From: Streptomyces gelaticus
GTDB taxonomy: Bacteria; Actinomycetota; Actinomycetes; Streptomycetales; Streptomycetaceae
NCBI RefSeq assembly: GCF_014649535.1
Contig: NZ_BMTF01000003.1
Location: 248,001 to 312,000 of the forward strand
Direction: 5' to 3'
Length of the DNA stretch: 64,000 nt
Numbering within the stretch: position 1 is the first letter of the stretch; each line of letters begins with the position of its first letter. Shown here piece by piece: positions 60,779 through 64,000 of the stretch. The translations under genes were made by a program, and so were the position numbers. Below the pieces are notes generated by a model, which was not told where the DNA came from, did not search any database, and saw only the letters and a program-made list of their open reading frames with translations.

Positions 60779-61011
60779 TGGGGGACCGCTGGTCCGTGGA
60801 GGTCGACCGGAGCATCTGCATCGGCTCCGGGATGTGCCTGAACCACGCGCCGGGACGCTTCGCGCTGGACTCCGCCCGGCAGTCGCGCCCGTCGGACCCG
60901 GAGACCGATGCCGACGAGAAGGTCCTCGCGGCCGCCGAGGGCTGCCCGGTCGAGGCGATCACGATCACGATGGCCGGCTCGGGCGAGATCGTCTTCCCGC
61001 CGGAGGATTAG
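60778..61011 (+). CDS. 3Fe-4S ferredoxin, P450 redox-partner type
   Basis: This is a 77-residue small acidic ferredoxin. Three cysteines ligate the cluster: C14 and C20 in RSICIGSGMCLNHAPGRF and C56 in AAAEGCPVEAI. The position that would be a fourth Cys in 4Fe-4S proteins is S17, as in the 3Fe-4S ferredoxins that feed electrons to Streptomyces P450s. The gene starts inside the aldehyde dehydrogenase stop codon. No P450 is adjacent; the nearest is the CYP125-like gene 13 kb away, under a similar operator. Confidence 0.93.
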   Translation: MGDRWSVEVDRSICIGSGMCLNHAPGRFALDSARQSRPSDPETDADEKVLAAAEGCPVEAITITMAGSGEIVFPPED

Positions 61012-61339
61012 GGCCTGTCCGGCGGATCACGGCCGGGGGCGGGGTGTTGCGGCTCCCGGGGGAACCGCGGTGCGGACGCCGGGGAGTGGGGGAGACCGCG
61101 CCCATGGGCCCGGCGGACACCCCCGCTCCCGGCTGTGTGCGGCGCCGCCGTCGCGTCCTCGCCCCCGGGGTGCCGCGCTGCGGGCGGCACCGTGCGCGGG
61201 GCGCCAAGCGGGCCCGGACGCCGCGCACCGCCGGCCCGCCGCCGGACCCGCACCATGTGGGCCGCCGCCATGCCGGGGTGCGACGGTGTGTGCGCCGGCC
61301 CCGTGTGACGAGGGCCCCGGCCTCCCTACGGTGACGGCC
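61012..61339. other. Gap between ferredoxin and SDR genes
   Basis: This 328-bp stretch is very GC-rich and holds no gene I can support; the SDR frame is open through it but lacks sense. A perfect 8-bp inverted repeat, GGTGCCGC (61169-61176) with 61184-61191, around a 7-nt loop may be a terminator. An SDR promoter probably lies at its right end. Confidence 0.45.
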
Positions 61340-62146
61340 ATGGAGACTCCTCAGCACCCGGACCCCGGGCCCAGCCCGCTCACCGTCCCGCCCCCCGCGA
61401 ACCCGCTGCTCGCCGGGCGCACCGCCCTGGTGACCGGCGCCGCGAGCGGGATCGGGCGGGCCTGCGCCCAGGCCCTGGCGGCGGCCGGCGCCCATGTGCA
61501 CGTGGTGGACAGGGCCGCCGAAGCCGCGAAGAGCCTGGCGGATGAGATCGGCGGAACCGCGTGGGTGGTCGACCTCTCGGACCCCGACGCGGTGGACACC
61601 CTGCCCGACGGCGCGGACATCGTGGTCAACAACGCCGGGCTCCAGCACGTCGCGCCCGTGCACGAATTCCCGCCGGAGCGCTTCGCGCTGATCCAGCGCG
61701 TCATGGTGGAGACCCCGTTCCGCATCTTGCGCCGGACCCTGCCGGGCATGTACGAACGCGGCTGGGGGCGCGTGGTCAACATCTCGTCCGTGCACGGACT
61801 GCGGGCCAGCCCCTACAAATCGGCCTATGTGACGGCCAAGCACGCACTGGAGGGACTCAGCAAGGTGGTGGCGCTCGAAGCGGCGGGGCACGGGGTGACG
61901 AGCAACTGCGTCTGCCCCGGCTACGTACGCACCCCCCTGGTCGAGAACCAGATCGCGGACCAGGCCCGTACGCACGGCATCTCCGAGGAGGAGGTGGTGG
62001 GCCGGGTCATGCTGGAACGCAGCGCGATCAAGCAGTTGATCGAGCCCGATGACGTCGCCGAGGCCGTGCTGTGGCTCTGCGGGCCGCGCACCGGGCACAT
62101 CACCGGGACCTCGCTCGCCATGGACGGCGGCTGGACCGCCAACTGA
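61340..62146 (+). CDS. Short-chain dehydrogenase, 3-hydroxybutyrate dehydrogenase type
   Basis: This is a 268-residue SDR. The cofactor loop is ALVTGAASGIGRACAQAL. The Asn motif is DIVVNNAGLQHVAPVHEFPP. The catalytic Ser-Tyr-Lys lie in VVNISSVHGLRASPYKSAYV and TAKHALEGLS. The stretch NCVCPGYVRTPLVENQI and the LQHVAPVHEF region are those of (R)-3-hydroxybutyrate dehydrogenases, which oxidise 3-hydroxybutyrate to acetoacetate with NAD. The ATG at 61340 is used; a GTG three codons upstream is possible. It lies directly before the PucR regulator gene. Confidence 0.9.
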   Translation: METPQHPDPGPSPLTVPPPANPLLAGRTALVTGAASGIGRACAQALAAAGAHVHVVDRAAEAAKSLADEIGGTAWVVDLSDPDAVDTLPDGADIVVNNAGLQHVAPVHEFPPERFALIQRVMVETPFRILRRTLPGMYERGWGRVVNISSVHGLRASPYKSAYVTAKHALEGLSKVVALEAAGHGVTSNCVCPGYVRTPLVENQIADQARTHGISEEEVVGRVMLERSAIKQLIEPDDVAEAVLWLCGPRTGHITGTSLAMDGGWTAN

Positions 62147-62176
62147 CCCCCGCCCCCTACGATTGCCGGCCCGCCC

Positions 62177-64000
62177 ATGTCTGAACCGTCCACCTCCGCC
62201 GCGCCCCATCTGCGGCGCCTGTTCGACCTGCTGGCCGACGACGCCCCCGCCGAGGCGCTGGGCGCCGTCTCCTCGCAGGCCCGTGCCGCCGGGGTGCCCG
62301 CGGGCGACCTGGCGGAGGTGGAGCGGGCCACCACCACCGCCCTGCGGATCCGGGGCGCCCTGCGCCAGCACCGCCGTCGCGAGCTCCAACTCACCGCGCT
62401 CTTCGACACGGCGGGCGACCTGGCCGCCTCCCGCGACCTCGACGACGTGCTGAAGGCGATCGTCCGCCGGGCCAGGATGCTGCTCGGCACGGACACCGCC
62501 TACCTCACCCTCCCCGACGAGGAGGCGGGGGACACCTACATGCGGGTCACCGACGGATCGGTTTCGGTGGTCTTCCAGCGGCTGCGGCTGGAGCTCGGCC
62601 ACGGGCTGGGCGGCCTCGTGGCGCAGACCGCGCGACCGTACGCGACCCCCGACTACCGCACCGACGACCGCTTCCACCACACCCGCAACATCAACGCCGG
62701 GGTGCTGGACGAGGGGCTCGTCGCCATCCTGGGCGTGCCGCTGCTCCTCGGCTCCAGCCGCGGCGGGACCGGAAAGGTCATCGGCGTCCTCTTCGCCGCC
62801 GACCGGGCGCCCCGCGTCTTCAGTCCCGACGAGGTCGCCCTGCTCTGCTCGCTCGCCGCCCATGCCGCGATCGCCATCGACACCGCCCGCGCGCTCGCCG
62901 ACACCCGGTCCGCACTGGACGAACTGGCCGGGGCCAACGCCGAACTGGCGGAGGCGAACGCGGCGGTGCGGGCGCATTCGGCGGCCATGCGGCGGGCCGA
63001 GGAGTCCCACGACCGGCTCACCGACCTGGTGCTGCGCGGCCGGGACGTCAAGGATGTCGCGGCAGCGGTCGCGGGGCTGCTGGACTCCCCGCTGACCATC
63101 CACGACCCCGGCGGGCGGCCCCTGGCGGCCGTCCGGCCCGACGGCGCGGACTTCGCCGCCGACGGCATGGACGCCGGATGGCTGGCCGAGACCGCCGAGG
63201 AGTCCCGTACCGGCGCCCGCGCCGTGCACCGCGACGGCCGGTGGATCTGCGCGGTCCTCGCCGGGCAGGAAATCCTGGCAGGGCTGGTCCTGCACCGGCG
63301 CGGGCAGCTCGACGACTCCGACCGGCGGCTGTTCGAGCGGGCCTCCGTGGTCACCGGACTGCTCCTGCTGCTGCGGCGCACCGTCGCCGAGACCGAGAAC
63401 CGGATCCGCGGCGAGCTGATCTCCGACCTGCTGACCGACGCGGACCGCGACCCGGCCGGACTCACCGAACGCGGCCGGCGCCTGGGCATCGACCTCGACC
63501 GCCCGCATCTGCTGCTGGTCGCCGAGGGCGGGGCCCGGGAGCGGCTGGCGCCCGCCGCGATGCGCTATCTGTTCGGCGGGGGCATCCACGGGGTGAGCGC
63601 GGAGCACGCCGGGGCCGTGGTGTTGCTGGTGGAGGCCGGGGACCCCCGGCCGGCCGCGGGCGACGCGGCCCGCGCGGCGGCGGACCAGCTCGGCCGGCTC
63701 GCCCAGACCCCCGTCACCGTCGCCGCCACCGGCCCGGCGCGCGGCGTCCGGGAACTGGCCGCCGCGTACGAGGAGGCCGTCCGCTGCCTGCGCGCGATGC
63801 GGGTCCTCGGGCGCACCGGGGAAGGGGCCTGCGTCGAGGAACTCGGCTTCCTGGGCGTGGTGCTGGGCAACGCGCAGGACGTCGACGGCTTCGTCTCGGC
63901 GACGCTCGGGCCGCTGCTGGAGTACGACGCGCAGCGCGGCACCCATCTGGTGCGCACCCTCGGCGCCTACTTCGGATCCGGGGGCAGCCTCGTCCGCGCC
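62177..64000 (+). CDS. PucR-family regulator with GAF domain (cut by window end)
   Basis: At least 608 residues are visible and the gene runs off the window. An N-terminal helical part is followed by a GAF domain (about residues 85-240: TALFDTAGDLAASRDLDDVL, ARMLLGTDTAYLTLPD, FSPDEVALLCSLAAHAAIAI). A coiled coil follows, and a middle domain (LLDSPLTIHDPGGRPLAAVR) of the CdaR/PucR type ends the part seen. The C-terminal PucR helix-turn-helix should follow outside. Such regulators control use of aromatic, lipid or purine compounds. It is 30 bp after the SDR gene and may regulate it. The ATG has a weak ribosome site. Confidence 0.88.
   Translation, partial: MSEPSTSAAPHLRRLFDLLADDAPAEALGAVSSQARAAGVPAGDLAEVERATTTALRIRGALRQHRRRELQLTALFDTAGDLAASRDLDDVLKAIVRRARMLLGTDTAYLTLPDEEAGDTYMRVTDGSVSVVFQRLRLELGHGLGGLVAQTARPYATPDYRTDDRFHHTRNINAGVLDEGLVAILGVPLLLGSSRGGTGKVIGVLFAADRAPRVFSPDEVALLCSLAAHAAIAIDTARALADTRSALDELAGANAELAEANAAVRAHSAAMRRAEESHDRLTDLVLRGRDVKDVAAAVAGLLDSPLTIHDPGGRPLAAVRPDGADFAADGMDAGWLAETAEESRTGARAVHRDGRWICAVLAGQEILAGLVLHRRGQLDDSDRRLFERASVVTGLLLLLRRTVAETENRIRGELISDLLTDADRDPAGLTERGRRLGIDLDRPHLLLVAEGGARERLAPAAMRYLFGGGIHGVSAEHAGAVVLLVEAGDPRPAAGDAARAAADQLGRLAQTPVTVAATGPARGVRELAAAYEEAVRCLRAMRVLGRTGEGACVEELGFLGVVLGNAQDVDGFVSATLGPLLEYDAQRGTHLVRTLGAYFGSGGSLVRA

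Overview
The window is a 64 kb piece of a high-GC actinobacterial chromosome, almost certainly Streptomyces. The evidence is strong third-position G/C, many GTG starts, many four-base start/stop overlaps (ATGA, GTGA), and typical Streptomyces families (DUF4429, DUF3052, TerD clusters, DUF4383, SCO2322-like, PucR). Most of it reads as core chromosome. A short accessory patch at about 25.9-30.1 kb sits beside a tRNA-Val gene and holds decayed integrases, small orphan genes and a shattered pseudogene.

Layout. 0-7.3 kb: end of an unknown gene, a NarL-type two-component system (sensor kinase and response regulator), DUF4429 and DUF1023 proteins, and a TetR repressor divergent from a 14-TM drug exporter. 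7.4-12.2 kb: a secreted I36-type inhibitor, aceE (pyruvate dehydrogenase E1), DUF3052 and an AhpE-type peroxiredoxin. 12.4-22.3 kb: a tellurium-resistance (Ter) island with two tandem TerD proteins, a TerC-like membrane protein, a TerA-like protein, a TerD with a repeat tail, and a coupled enzyme run (CitE-like lyase, phosphoribosyltransferase fused to StiP, HAD phosphatase) followed by an O-methyltransferase. 22.3-25.6 kb: an FmdB zinc ribbon, DUF4383, a coiled-coil membrane protein and a DUF4097 lipoprotein. 25.9-30.1 kb: tRNA-Val(UAC), two integrase relics, orphan genes, and the 24-residue ribosomal protein bL37 gene. 30.1-46.1 kb: mixed housekeeping, including a phosphotransferase, DUF1254, DedA, DoxX, a secreted HNH nuclease, a FetB-like permease, a transporter fused to a MarR-like domain, a frameshifted DUF2330 gene, a GT87-PAP2 fusion and an AEC transporter. 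46.3-49.0 kb: a CYP125-like P450 divergent from a FadA5-like thiolase. 49.1-51.3 kb: a secreted lipase and an unknown protein. 51.4-57.4 kb: a cobalamin-riboswitch operon. 57.4-64 kb: DinB, MBL hydrolase, aldehyde dehydrogenase with 3Fe-4S ferredoxin, SDR, and a PucR regulator cut by the window end.

Two systems stand out. First, a cobalamin riboswitch heads a five-gene translationally coupled operon. It encodes two secreted, membrane-anchored proteins (a prenyltransferase-fold/transcobalamin-like protein and an SCO2322-like protein) and a complete ECF transporter (T, fused A-A', S). I infer a surface B12 capture and uptake machine. Second, three KstR-like boxes lie in the P450 promoter, upstream of the thiolase, and between the MBL hydrolase and the aldehyde dehydrogenase/ferredoxin operon. 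Two of them share a 22-bp palindrome although they are 11.4 kb apart. This suggests a small sterol or branched-lipid catabolic regulon whose repressor lies outside the window. Function calls are by recognition of sequence families from memory; no search was run.
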